From assembly GCA_947458405.1 (NCBI GenBank), contig CANGZW010000026.1, forward strand, positions 1 to 36,659: a stretch of 36,659 nt of DNA, given 5' to 3'. Made by a program: the position numbers and the translations under genes. The stretch comes from Leptospiraceae bacterium (GTDB lineage Bacteria; Spirochaetota; Leptospiria; Leptospirales; Leptospiraceae). Shown piece by piece: positions 24,796 to 33,131 of the stretch. The notes beneath the pieces were generated by a model. It searched no databases. It was not told the DNA's origin and saw only the letters and a list, made by a program, of their open reading frames with translations. How positions within the stretch are numbered: the first letter of the stretch is position 1; every line of letters begins with the position of its first letter.

Positions 24796-25302
24796 ATGAA
24801 ATCTAAAATTGCTGTATATCCTGGAACATTTGATCCTTTAACAAATGGACACATAGACATTGTAAAACGGTCTTTGGCTCTTTTTGACAATGTAATTATT
24901 GCAGTTGCTGTTAATTCTAAAAAGCAGTCTTTATTTTCGGTGGAAGAGCGTATTGCACTCATTGAAAGAGTCCTAAAAGATGAAAAAAAATTAATTGTAA
25001 CACAATTAGAAGGATTAACAGCTGATTTTTGCAAAGAGAAAGGGGCTGTTGCTATTATTCGAGGACTCAGGGCTGTGGCTGATTTTGATTATGAATATGC
25101 AATTTCCATTTTGAATAAAAAGCTGGCTTCAGAAGTTGATACAGTATTTTTTATGGCTTCCGGTGAAAATTCTTTTATTTCATCGAGTATGGTAAAAGAA
25201 GTTGCCAGATATGGAAAAAATGTAAATGATTATGTTCCGGAAGAAGTAAATATCGCTCTCATTGAGAAATACAAACAATTACAAAGTAATAAGGAAAAAT
25301 AA
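24796..25302 (+). CDS. coaD: Phosphopantetheine adenylyltransferase
   Basis: A 168-residue enzyme that adenylates 4'-phosphopantetheine in coenzyme A synthesis. It shows the nucleotidyltransferase motif [15 protein letters not shown], the [14 protein letters not shown] block and the C-terminal [11 protein letters not shown] motif (ISSSMVKE), with standard length. It abuts argG (TAAATG) and is followed by ndk after one base, so argG-coaD-ndk are one transcript. Confidence 0.97.
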   Translation: MKSKIAVYPGTFDPLTNGHIDIVKRSLALFDNVIIAVAVNSKKQSLFSVEERIALIERVLKDEKKLIVTQLEGLTADFCKEKGAVAIIRGLRAVADFDYEYAISILNKKLASEVDTVFFMASGENSFISSSMVKEVARYGKNVNDYVPEEVNIALIEKYKQLQSNKEK

Positions 25303-25303
25303 A

Positions 25304-25720
25304 ATGTCTCAAACATTTATCATGATTAAGCCCGATGCAGTAAGAAATAAACACGTCGGGGAAATAATTAACAGAATCGAAAAAGAGGGCTTTAAAATCC
25401 TCGGATTAAAATATCTTCACCTATCATTAGAAGATGCTAAACAGTTTTACAAAGTTCATTCTGCCAGACCATTTTATGATGAGCTATGTAAAGATATGTC
25501 GGCTTCCCCAATAGTTGCCGCGGCATTAGAAAGGGAAAATGCGGTATTACATTGGAGAGATGTAATTGGAGCCACTGATCCTAAAGAAGCAAAACCAAAT
25601 ACAATCAGAGCTCTCTATGCTGAAAGTAAGGGCGCTAATGCTGTCCATGGTTCTGATTCAGATGAAAATGCACTTTTAGAAATTAGCTTTTTCTTTAAGG
25701 GATATGAATTAGTAAAGTAA
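25304..25720 (+). CDS. ndk: Nucleoside diphosphate kinase
   Basis: A 138-residue enzyme balancing NTP and dNTP pools by gamma-phosphate transfer. The N-terminus [15 protein letters not shown] and the active-site segment [20 protein letters not shown] (phosphohistidine in AVHGSDS) are diagnostic. The start is ATG 25304, with AAGGA 8 nt upstream; the longer in-frame version from 25262 would extend into coaD and add 14 non-family residues. Confidence 0.97.
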   Translation: MSQTFIMIKPDAVRNKHVGEIINRIEKEGFKILGLKYLHLSLEDAKQFYKVHSARPFYDELCKDMSASPIVAAALERENAVLHWRDVIGATDPKEAKPNTIRALYAESKGANAVHGSDSDENALLEISFFFKGYELVK

Positions 25721-25728
25721 TTTATTAA

Positions 25729-25763
25729 AAGATGCGGGATTTTCCCGTATCTTAAGATTTTTT
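25729..25763 (+). terminator. Terminator of the argG-coaD-ndk operon
   Basis: A 10-bp stem AAGATGCGGG/CCCGTATCTT (25729-25738 and 25744-25753, one G-T pair) with a 5-nt loop, then AAGATTTTTT. It starts 8 nt after the ndk stop. Confidence 0.85.
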
Positions 25764-25929
25764 CATTATAAAAAAAATTAAAAGAGTATTGCATTTTTTA
25801 AAAACTACTATCTATTATTTGTTAAAAAGGTATAATTTGTAATTTTACAAAAGAATTGATTATCAGTTTTTTTACCAATCTTAAAAAAGTGAATTAAACA
25901 TAAATCATTAAAGCAATAAATTAAAATGT

Positions 25930-25942
25930 GAGGATAAGATTC
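25930..25942 (+). promoter_or_regulatory. Shine-Dalgarno before a non-standard start
   Basis: GAGGA at 25930-25934 is followed after 4 nt by ATT (25939) and after 7 nt by CTG (25942), both in frame with the polyprenyl synthase. No ATG, GTG or TTG exists in that frame between the upstream stop (25909) and the conserved core. Confidence 0.6.
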
Positions 25943-26829
25943 TGGAATTAGAAAATTTATTAAAAAAAAAGAAAAAGATTTTTGAAGATTTTTTTTATTC
26001 TGATATTTTTTCACTCATAAAAAACACCTTTCACTTTCAACTTTCCGAATCTTGTATATATAGTCTCAAAGCAGGTGGTAAAAGAATAAGACCTATTCTA
26101 CTAATGCTAGCGGCTAATAGTGAAGATACAAACTCATTGACTCTCGGAGCCTCAATAGAATGTATGCATACATATTCTCTAATTCATGATGATCTCCCTT
26201 CTATGGACAATGATGATTTTAGAAGAGGACTCCCCACTAATCATAAGCAATTCTCAGAATCGACTGCAATTTTAGCCGGAGATGCTTTAAATTCATTTAG
26301 CTTTTATTTATGCTCAAGAATTGAAAAACAAAATGATTCAGGAATACATAAAAATTTAATTGAATTGCTTCATTTTGGAGGAGGGGGACCCGGGATGGTA
26401 TCAGGTCAGGTGATGGATTTGTATCACGAAAAAACTAATGAGCAGTCTTCTGAAAATTTAAAAATTATTCATTCATTAAAAACAGGTGCCTTAATAACTG
26501 CTACTCTTTTGATGGGTAATCGTTTAAGGGAAGATTATATCGAAAGAGAGAATTTAATAAGAAAATATGGAGAAGAGCTAGGGATTCTTTTTCAAATAAC
26601 TGATGATATTTTAGATGAAGAGAGTTCATTCTCGGAATTGGGAAAAACTCCCGGTAAAGATTCTGCTATGGGAAAATTAACCTATCCTTCAATGTTTGGT
26701 ATGGAAGAGTCCAAAAATTTAAAGAAATATCACCAATCCAATCTGGAAGAAATTGCAGAAAAACTAAAAGAACCAGAAGATAAAGTTTTTAAAATACTAC
26801 CTGCTTACATTGCCCAAAGAAAAAATTAG
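25942..26829 (+). CDS. ispA: Geranyl/farnesyl diphosphate synthase (polyprenyl synthetase), non-AUG start
   Basis: About 295 residues, making C10-C15(-C20) prenyl diphosphates from IPP and DMAPP for quinone and undecaprenyl precursors. Starting at the first ATG (26104) would remove family-conserved sequence. The same frame upstream reads LENLLKKKKKIFEDFF..., SCIYSLKAGGKRIRPILL, the GGKRIRP box that binds IPP, so the gene must begin earlier. The in-frame candidates are CTG 25942 (preferred, 7 nt after AGGA) and ATT 25939. The first Asp-rich motif is HDDLPSMDNDDFRRG and the second is ITDDILDEESS followed by LGKTPGKDSAMGKLTYPS. It overlaps tlyA by 20 nt. Confidence 0.9.
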   Translation: MELENLLKKKKKIFEDFFYSDIFSLIKNTFHFQLSESCIYSLKAGGKRIRPILLMLAANSEDTNSLTLGASIECMHTYSLIHDDLPSMDNDDFRRGLPTNHKQFSESTAILAGDALNSFSFYLCSRIEKQNDSGIHKNLIELLHFGGGGPGMVSGQVMDLYHEKTNEQSSENLKIIHSLKTGALITATLLMGNRLREDYIERENLIRKYGEELGILFQITDDILDEESSFSELGKTPGKDSAMGKLTYPSMFGMEESKNLKKYHQSNLEEIAEKLKEPEDKVFKILPAYIAQRKN

Positions 26830-27562
26830 ACTTGATACTCTTTTATTAGAGATAGGTATCGCAAATGACATAAAGAGAGCTCAATCACTCATTTTATCCG
26901 GTTCGGTCTTTGTGGATGAAAAAAAAATCACTAAAACTGGATTAAAATTTAATAGAGAAGTTACCATTAGAATTAAAAATGTAATACCAGAATTTGCCAG
27001 TCGTGGTGCAAAAAAAATTCAACCAGTTTTAGAAAAATTTAAAATAGATTTAAAGGGTAAAAAATGTATTGATCTAGGAGCATCCACGGGTGGTTTTACT
27101 GATATTTTAATCTCTAAAGATGTTGAAAGTGTAATTGCAATTGATGTTGGATATGGACAAATGATTGAAAGACTTCGCAATCATCCCAAAGTACGTGTTG
27201 TTGATAGATTTAATGCAAAAGATATAAATTGGGAGATAATTGGAAAAGGTACCTTAAATTTATTTATAGTAATAGATCTTAGTTTTATTTCTTTATTGTC
27301 GATTTATCCAGCTATTCATAGACTCAAAAAGGAAGAGATGGATGCAAATATTGAAGTCCTAAGTCTAATTAAACCCCAGTTTGAGTGTAATCCTATATTT
27401 TTAGAAAAAGGTATTCTTAAAAATTCAAATGAAAGATTTTCAGTTTTAAAAAAAATTTTAAAGTATATTAAAAAAATGAAAAGTAATCCATTAGGTTTGA
27501 CTATTTCCCCCATAAAAGGTACTGAAGGAAATATAGAGTATTTTATATACTGGAAAGTTTAA
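26810..27562 (+). CDS. tlyA: TlyA-family rRNA 2'-O-methyltransferase
   Basis: A 250-residue protein with an N-terminal S4 RNA-binding domain (~5-62; RLDTLLLEIGIANDIKRAQS, GSVFVDEKKITKTG). It is followed by an FtsJ-like methyltransferase: SRGAKKIQPVLEKF, SAM-binding CIDLGASTGGFTDILI, AIDVGYGQM and DLSFISLLSIYPA. TlyA enzymes methylate 16S/23S rRNA ribose and are often labelled haemolysins. The start is TTG 26810, overlapping the prenyl synthase end by 20 nt; ispA-tlyA adjacency is common in bacteria. Translational coupling is likely because no Shine-Dalgarno is visible. Confidence 0.93.
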   Translation: MPKEKIRLDTLLLEIGIANDIKRAQSLILSGSVFVDEKKITKTGLKFNREVTIRIKNVIPEFASRGAKKIQPVLEKFKIDLKGKKCIDLGASTGGFTDILISKDVESVIAIDVGYGQMIERLRNHPKVRVVDRFNAKDINWEIIGKGTLNLFIVIDLSFISLLSIYPAIHRLKKEEMDANIEVLSLIKPQFECNPIFLEKGILKNSNERFSVLKKILKYIKKMKSNPLGLTISPIKGTEGNIEYFIYWKV

Positions 27563-27617
27563 AAACTAAAATTTATAGAACTTAAATCAAAATAAAATTA
27601 GCATATAATATTTAATT

Positions 27618-27660
27618 CTTAAAATATATTTTTTTAAATTCATATATAAATATATTTTTT
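27618..27660. repeat. Direct repeat of a T-rich 14-15 mer upstream of the kinase gene
   Basis: AAATATATTTTTTTA occurs twice about 24 bp apart in the ~140-bp spacer between tlyA and the 7TM kinase. It may be only low-complexity AT sequence. A TATAAT lies upstream at 27604-27609. Confidence 0.35.
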
Positions 27661-27702
27661 TATTAATTGCTTTTTTTATGAGGAAGAGTATTCATAAATC
27701 GA

Positions 27703-30102
27703 ATGAAATTTTTACAATTATCAATATTGACTTTATTGTTCACTTTTTGCTCAGGGGGTAAAATTTCTCCCAAGGCTGAAAGGGGTGTATTGGATTTAAG
27801 AGAATGGAATTTTGAAGAAGATGGCATAGTAAAAATAGATGGGGAATGGGAGTTTTTTTGGGAAGAGACTTTATCGTTAGAAGAGATTGAAAATCGTAAA
27901 GTATGTGATACGGTATCCGAAATTAATTGTAAAAATTTTGATAATGAATTAAAAGAAAACTTAATAAATATTCCAAGGAATTGGAATGGTAAAAAAATAA
28001 AAAAAAATGCAAATTCTATAGGACAATATTCGGAAGATGAAACTATAAAATCTTTCGGATTTGCTACATATAAATTAAAGATACTTTTGAATGATAAATC
28101 AAACCTTGCATTTAAGATTCCCAATCTAGGTACATCTTATAATTTTTATTTGAATCAAGATCTCCTAATTCAAAATGGGGATTTTGCTATAAAACCAGAA
28201 AACAGTAACCCCATAAGAAGAGTTGAAGTACTGCATTTTTTCAATAATGCTAATGAAATAAATCTTATACTTCATATATCTAATTTTGAAAATTTCAGAG
28301 GCGGGATGTGGGGAAAAATATTCTTGGGAAGTTCTAAGGATATTACATTTGATTTTGCGAAATCCATAGCAGGAGGTTTTTTTGTATTAGGTGTTTTATT
28401 TATAATGGGAATATATCACATCGGTCTATATCTGAATAGAAAATATGATCGTTCCACATTGTATTTTGGAGTCTTCTGTATTTTACTTTCCATACGACAT
28501 TTTATAGTTTCTGAATATTTTGGATATTCTTTAATACCCGATTTAACATATCAAATAGGAATTAGAATTGAATATTTTTGTCTCTATATATCTCCTGCAT
28601 TCTTGGTATTATATATAAAAGAGATTTTTCCCAATAAACAAATAAAAATAATTGTGAATATTTTTATTTTAATATTCTGTATTTCATCTTTATTAGTTTT
28701 CCTTCCTAAGATATATTTGATTACCTTTTATTTGAGTATATTTCAATATTATATTATAATTATCAGTATATATTTTTTATATATTCTGATTTATTCTATC
28801 AAAGATAAAACTATGGGATCTAAAACATTTTTAACAGGATTTCTTATATTTTTGTTGTTCATAACTAACGATATATTAAACTTTCTAAATATAATTCAAA
28901 CAGGATCTTATTTTACCTATGGTATAGTATTTTTTATATTTTCTCAATCATATTTACTTTCACTTAGATTTTCCAATGCTTTTAAAGAAGTGGAAACATT
29001 ATCAAAAACTCTCATACAATCAAATAAAGATCTAGTTGATACAAAAGAAAGAGCTACCGAAGCATATCTTGCTTTGGAGGCTTCGCAGAAACAGTTAGTG
29101 CAATCAGACAAAATGATTACACTCGGGACTATGGTGGCGGGCGTAGCACATGAGATAAATACTCCTCTTGGTGCTATACGAGCAAATTCAGAAATAATCT
29201 TGGATTCACTCCGAGAACTCATTCAAAAATTAACTCCTAAAGTAAATGGAATTACTATTTCAGATTTAGAAAAATCCATAAAAATATATGAATTGGTAAA
29301 AGAAACTAACTCAGGACTATCAACTAGGGAAATCAGATCTCTAAGAAAAAAAGTGATTGGAATTTTGGAGTTAAGAAATCTAACAAACATTGAAATTTTA
29401 GCAGATTATACCATTGAATTAGGTCTTACTGATGCATTAGAGAAGAGTGATGAAATATTTCAGGAAGTTTTTATAGAAAAATATTTGAGTATAGCAGCCG
29501 TTTTACATGGAATCAATAAAAAGACATCTGTCATACGAAGCTCTGCTGAAAGAGTATCAAAAATAGTTAGATCTTTAAAATCTTACATGCATTTCGAAGA
29601 GAAAGAAGATAAAACTTTATCAGATATAGCAGAAGGCATGGAAACAGTATTAATCGTTCTTCATAATAAATTAAAGTATGGAATCGAAGTAATAAAAAAT
29701 TACGAAAATGTTCCTCAAATTTTATGCTATCCTGATGAGTTAAATCAAATTTGGACTAATTTAATACATAATGCGATCCAAGCAATGTCAGATAGTGGAA
29801 CATTAATAATAGAGATTGAGAAAAAACTCTTACTTTCAGGAAAGCCTGAGATAGATAATAGAAACTTAGATTATAAGGGAGATTACATATCTGTTTCGAT
29901 CCAAGATAGTGGTTCGGGAATCTCACCTGAAATACGATCAAAAATATTTCAGGCGTTCTTTACAACTAAGGCAGCAGGAGAGGGATCCGGACTCGGCCTT
30001 CATATTATTGGGAAAATTCTAAAAAAGCATGAAGGTGCATTGTACTTAGAATCTGAAATTGGTAAGACAAAGTTTACAATTGTCTTACCGGCTATTTTTT
30101 AA
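27703..30102 (+). CDS. 7TM-DISM membrane sensor histidine kinase
   Basis: A 799-residue kinase. The signal-like N-terminus (LLFTFCSGG) may be a loose lipobox. Residues ~25-205 resemble the extracytoplasmic DISM jelly-roll domain (RGVLDLREWNFEEDG, KIDGEWEFFW). Then come seven hydrophobic helices (~220-415), a coiled coil (~425-470), the phosphoacceptor helix MVAGVAHEINTPLGAIRANS (His483), an unusual ~110-residue helical insertion, the second dimerisation helix (RSSAERVSKIVRSLKSYM), and an HATPase with N box (NLIHNAIQAM), G1 (DSGSGIS) and G2 (GEGSGLGLHI). Such kinases probably sense carbohydrates or other extracellular ligands. No response regulator is adjacent. The gene is convergent with the desaturase, with 3 nt between. 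Confidence 0.92.
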   Translation: MKFLQLSILTLLFTFCSGGKISPKAERGVLDLREWNFEEDGIVKIDGEWEFFWEETLSLEEIENRKVCDTVSEINCKNFDNELKENLINIPRNWNGKKIKKNANSIGQYSEDETIKSFGFATYKLKILLNDKSNLAFKIPNLGTSYNFYLNQDLLIQNGDFAIKPENSNPIRRVEVLHFFNNANEINLILHISNFENFRGGMWGKIFLGSSKDITFDFAKSIAGGFFVLGVLFIMGIYHIGLYLNRKYDRSTLYFGVFCILLSIRHFIVSEYFGYSLIPDLTYQIGIRIEYFCLYISPAFLVLYIKEIFPNKQIKIIVNIFILIFCISSLLVFLPKIYLITFYLSIFQYYIIIISIYFLYILIYSIKDKTMGSKTFLTGFLIFLLFITNDILNFLNIIQTGSYFTYGIVFFIFSQSYLLSLRFSNAFKEVETLSKTLIQSNKDLVDTKERATEAYLALEASQKQLVQSDKMITLGTMVAGVAHEINTPLGAIRANSEIILDSLRELIQKLTPKVNGITISDLEKSIKIYELVKETNSGLSTREIRSLRKKVIGILELRNLTNIEILADYTIELGLTDALEKSDEIFQEVFIEKYLSIAAVLHGINKKTSVIRSSAERVSKIVRSLKSYMHFEEKEDKTLSDIAEGMETVLIVLHNKLKYGIEVIKNYENVPQILCYPDELNQIWTNLIHNAIQAMSDSGTLIIEIEKKLLLSGKPEIDNRNLDYKGDYISVSIQDSGSGISPEIRSKIFQAFFTTKAAGEGSGLGLHIIGKILKKHEGALYLESEIGKTKFTIVLPAIF

Positions 30103-30105
30103 TCT

Positions 30106-31188
30106 TTAATTTGCTTGAAAGTAGTAGGCAACTTCATTTTGTTTTTCATCATTCACATAACGGCAATTGTTATAAATTCTTGGATACGTATTAAAACTAA
30201 ATTTCTCTAAGTGATAATGATCTCCTAAGATAGGAACGATGGACTGAGTAGCCTCTTTTAAATAGTAGTGGGGTATGGAGGGAAATAGATGGTGAACCAC
30301 ATGGTACCTTTCTATGTTATGATGAAAAAAATCAAGCGCTCCCCCGAAAAAACCATAATCATAATCTGTCGTACTGAGTGCACCTTTTAGATATGTCCAA
30401 TTCGAATTGTAGTACCATGGATTTTTCTCATGATTATGGTGAAGATAAGTAACAAAATGCAGTGTCATATTGTATAAAACCCATGGGATAAAATAAGCAA
30501 AAATCATAAACAGTGGAGCTAATATTGTAGCAATGAGAATAATTCCCACCATAAAAAAATATCCCAAAATACTAATTTTAAATTTTAATCTTTCATTTTC
30601 TCTAAAATAAATATCATTAAATTCAAAATGAGATACAATCTTTCCTTTATGATTAGGATGATCATTATAGAATAAATAAATTGGAAAAAACATACATAAT
30701 TTGTAGAGTCTAATAAAAATTCTTCTTTTTAATTGTTGTCGTAATATAAATTTTAAGGCTCTATAATACTTTTTCGTAAGAGCAACATGGCTTTCATCTT
30801 TTTCTAAGTTACCATGGTAAAGGTGATGTTTTTGGTGAGAACGCTTCCAACTATGATAGGGAACTAAAATAAAAGAGTGGGAGATTAGCCCAAAAAAGTA
30901 ATTAATTTTACTATTGCCGGAAAAAGAAGCATGTCCGCAATCATGTCCGATCACAAAAATAGACCAGAACATACTTCCTTGTAATACTGAGAAAAGGGGG
31001 ATTAAGTAGTAGTATTGATTTTCAATTGAAAAATAAATTCCGAAGCTGAGTAATCCTACCAATAAAAAATCAAAGAAAAAATAAAATAGGGATAAGCCCA
31101 AATTTCCATGAAAATATTGTTTTGGAATAGCATTCTTCAAATCTTTGAGAGTAAAAGGGAGATTTGTGTTGATAGTATTTTCTGACAT
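30106..31188 (-). CDS. Delta12-type membrane fatty acid desaturase
   Basis: A 360-residue di-iron desaturase that introduces a double bond into membrane acyl chains. The three His boxes are HDCGH (82-86), HQKHH (118-122) and HVVHH (296-300, in YHVVHHLFPSIPHYYLKEAT). The last one, with IPHY, is the FAD2/Delta12-like pattern. Four hydrophobic segments flank them. The start is ATG 31188 (MSEN), not TTG 31200: GAGGA stands five bases before 31188 and would overlap the longer reading. It lies downstream of a tetR gene on the same strand and has its own palindromic operator candidate. Confidence 0.93.
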   Translation of the reverse strand: MSENTINTNLPFTLKDLKNAIPKQYFHGNLGLSLFYFFFDFLLVGLLSFGIYFSIENQYYYLIPLFSVLQGSMFWSIFVIGHDCGHASFSGNSKINYFFGLISHSFILVPYHSWKRSHQKHHLYHGNLEKDESHVALTKKYYRALKFILRQQLKRRIFIRLYKLCMFFPIYLFYNDHPNHKGKIVSHFEFNDIYFRENERLKFKISILGYFFMVGIILIATILAPLFMIFAYFIPWVLYNMTLHFVTYLHHNHEKNPWYYNSNWTYLKGALSTTDYDYGFFGGALDFFHHNIERYHVVHHLFPSIPHYYLKEATQSIVPILGDHYHLEKFSFNTYPRIYNNCRYVNDEKQNEVAYYFQAN

Positions 31189-31193
31189 ATTTA

Positions 31194-31198
31194 TCCTC
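31194..31198 (-). promoter_or_regulatory. Shine-Dalgarno fixing the desaturase start
   Basis: GAGGA followed by TAAAT and ATG at 31188. It lies inside the longer TTG-initiated reading, which it therefore argues against. Confidence 0.7.
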
Positions 31199-31206
31199 AA
31201 CTGTTC

Positions 31207-31228
31207 TTAACAAACGGTGTTAATTATA
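31207..31228. promoter_or_regulatory. Palindromic operator candidate and -10 of the desaturase gene
   Basis: A perfect inverted repeat TTAACA-N5-TGTTAA (31207-31223) is immediately adjacent to a minus-strand TATAAT (31228-31223) and 19 bp upstream of the desaturase ATG. It would cover the transcription start site. The binding protein is unknown; the adjacent TetR is one candidate. Confidence 0.5.
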
Positions 31229-31295
31229 ATTACCAATAAAATCTCTCCCTTTTTTTTGTCTATAAAAATGTTTATAATATAATTAATAACTATTT

Positions 31296-31967
31296 TTAAA
31301 TCTCTTTCTCTTGATTTAAAAATCCTTGTAAATAGATTTTTGTAATTCTTTTATAGCTAGAAGAAAATTCAGAAATTAGATCTTCCATTCCATTCGCCCT
31401 TAAGAGATTTTTTTGATTTTCATTTAATCCACAAAGAGAGTATAAACCATTTGCAAAGACTACTAAATTATTTATAAGTTCAGATATTTCCAAAGAAGAG
31501 AGTGTTGGAAAATATAAAGAAAAAGAGGGTATTAAGTGGTTTTGTATTGCAATATTCATAGATGTCTTACTTTGAAGAAGTATCTCATCCGAACAATTTT
31601 TTTCTAATATAGTGCCCGTCATAGAAAGTAATAGTAATAAATTTTTTTCTGAACTTAAAAGATCTGTCCATGTACTACAAAAATTATCAATTCCAATGGA
31701 TTGAGAAATAGCCTTGTGATTGAGTATTTCTTCTGCACCAATTGCAAATTTTAATATTTCATCTGCTAGCAAGGATAGATAAACTTCTTCTTTTGAATCA
31801 AAATATTTATAGATATTAGCTCTTGAAAAAGTTACCAAATCAGCCAGATCAGAAAATCGGATAGATTCATATGATTTCTCTTCAAGAAGTCTTTTGGCGG
31901 CTTGTAGGATTTCTTTTTCACGGCTTTCTTTTTGCTCGGACGTGCGTGCTCTTTCCCATTCTGTCAT
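31296..31967 (-). CDS. TetR-family transcriptional regulator
   Basis: A 223-residue repressor. The N-terminal HTH (about 19-62) reads REKEILQAAKRLLEEKSYES, then FSDLADLVTFSRANIYKYF and KEEVYLSLL, fully TetR-like. The C-terminal ~150 residues are an all-helical ligand and dimerisation domain of unknown specificity. It is divergent from the SDR gene over 96 bp that contains two TGAC-N5-GTCA sites, so it most probably represses itself and the SDR. On the minus strand GTGACA (32005-32000), 17 bp, TAATAT (31982-31977) gives a promoter whose start is only a few bases before the ATG. Confidence 0.92.
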   Translation of the reverse strand: MTEWERARTSEQKESREKEILQAAKRLLEEKSYESIRFSDLADLVTFSRANIYKYFDSKEEVYLSLLADEILKFAIGAEEILNHKAISQSIGIDNFCSTWTDLLSSEKNLLLLLSMTGTILEKNCSDEILLQSKTSMNIAIQNHLIPSFSLYFPTLSSLEISELINNLVVFANGLYSLCGLNENQKNLLRANGMEDLISEFSSSYKRITKIYLQGFLNQEKEI

Positions 31968-31991
31968 AGTAGGGGCATATTAAAAAATACT

Positions 31992-32040
31992 TGACGTATT
32001 GTCACTTATAATCTAGGCTAGGTTAATTGACAGAATGTCA
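31992..32040. promoter_or_regulatory. Two TetR-type operators between tetR and the SDR gene
   Basis: TGACGTATTGTCA (31992-32004) and TGACAGAATGTCA (32028-32040) share TGAC-N5-GTCA, with a T before each. Their centres are 36 bp apart. The first overlaps the -35 of the tetR promoter and abuts a plus-strand TATAAT (32007-32012). The second lies between that -10 and the SDR ribosome site. Confidence 0.6.
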
Positions 32041-32063
32041 GCTAAATAAAAAAGGAGACTAAG

Positions 32064-33074
32064 ATGTCTTATACACGAAAAACAGTGGAGTCCATATATT
32101 TTCCAAAATTTAAGGAAGGACTTCCTTCCATGAAGGGAAAAACCGTCGTGATTACGGGAACTACATCGGGAACAGGATTTGTCGCAGCAGATACAGTAGC
32201 AGGCTTAGGAGCCAAGCTATTACTTTTAAATAGAGCCTCAGAGAGAGCCATTAAAGCCAATAAGATTCTAAAAGATTCATACCCAAATGCTGAAATACAT
32301 TCAGTGGATTGTGACTTACAGTCTTTTGCATCCGTAAGAAATGCAATTAAAGAAGTAATACGAATTTGTCCAGAGGGAGTAAATATTCTCTGCAATAATG
32401 CAGGAGTGATGGCACTCAAAGATGAAGCAACTATAGATGGGTATGACGTTCAAATGCAAACAAATCATCTCTCACATTTTTTACTAACCATGGAACTTAT
32501 GCCACTTTTAGAGAAAACTGCTGAAATTTCAGGAGAATCTAGAGTTGTAAATCATTCCAGTGTTGCAAGGATGAATCCATCTAAAGAACTAAAAAAAGAG
32601 TATCTCGAAAAAAATGGCGGTAAACTTGGAGGGGATGGAGACAGCTTTATCTTTGGGGAAGCACGATGGAAACGATACAACCAAACCAAATTAGCCAATG
32701 CAGCATTTACCGCGGCACTACATGATAAATTACAGAAAAAAGGATCTAAGGTAAAAGCACTTGTAGCACATCCGGGTCTTGCAAATACCGAACTTCAGGT
32801 GACTTCTGTCAAAGACGGAGGAATGGGAAGTTTCTTTACAGGAATTCTAATGAGTATGGGACAGAGCATGGAAGATGGCGCTATGGGGATATTGAGTTGT
32901 ATGTGTTTGGAGAATGCTAAATCGGGAGAGTTTTATGGACCGGGAAGTTCTGTTATGGCTTTAAAAGGGAAAGCAGAACCATTTTTTCTTGAATCGTTTT
33001 ACAATAATGAAGCGACAAGAGAACTTATCTGGAAAAAAAGTTGTGAAGCTATTGGAAGAGAATTAGCATTATAA
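32064..33074 (+). CDS. Short-chain dehydrogenase/reductase (retinol dehydrogenase / protochlorophyllide reductase-like)
   Basis: A 336-residue NAD(P)-dependent oxidoreductase. The Rossmann motif is TGTTSGTG (about 31-38), followed by CDLQSFASV, NNAGVM, the catalytic Ser in NHSSVAR and Tyr-Lys in YNQTK; AHPGLANTEL follows. The length and the extra segment between the Ser and Tyr (ending FGEARWKRYNQTK) match the RDH/POR-like long SDR group. The substrate is unknown; the lipid-linked neighbours and TetR control suggest a hydrophobic carbonyl or alcohol. AAAGGAG lies 7 nt before the ATG, and expression is probably controlled by the divergent TetR. Confidence 0.93.
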   Translation: MSYTRKTVESIYFPKFKEGLPSMKGKTVVITGTTSGTGFVAADTVAGLGAKLLLLNRASERAIKANKILKDSYPNAEIHSVDCDLQSFASVRNAIKEVIRICPEGVNILCNNAGVMALKDEATIDGYDVQMQTNHLSHFLLTMELMPLLEKTAEISGESRVVNHSSVARMNPSKELKKEYLEKNGGKLGGDGDSFIFGEARWKRYNQTKLANAAFTAALHDKLQKKGSKVKALVAHPGLANTELQVTSVKDGGMGSFFTGILMSMGQSMEDGAMGILSCMCLENAKSGEFYGPGSSVMALKGKAEPFFLESFYNNEATRELIWKKSCEAIGRELAL

Positions 33075-33131
33075 TATTTTATATAAATATATATAATATT
33101 AGTAAAAAAATATACCGAAAGAAAAATTAGA

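Noticed and set aside
25262-25303. Longer ndk start
   Set aside because: It adds 14 residues read from the end of coaD in another frame; the ATG at 25304 has a proper AAGGA and the family-typical N-terminus.
26104-26829. Polyprenyl synthase starting at ATG 26104
   Set aside because: This start would delete the conserved KAGGKRIRP substrate-binding box that is present in frame upstream.
27590-27670. CRISPR-like or regulatory direct repeat
   Set aside because: Only two copies of a T-rich word in AT-rich DNA with no regular spacers; treated as low-complexity repeat.
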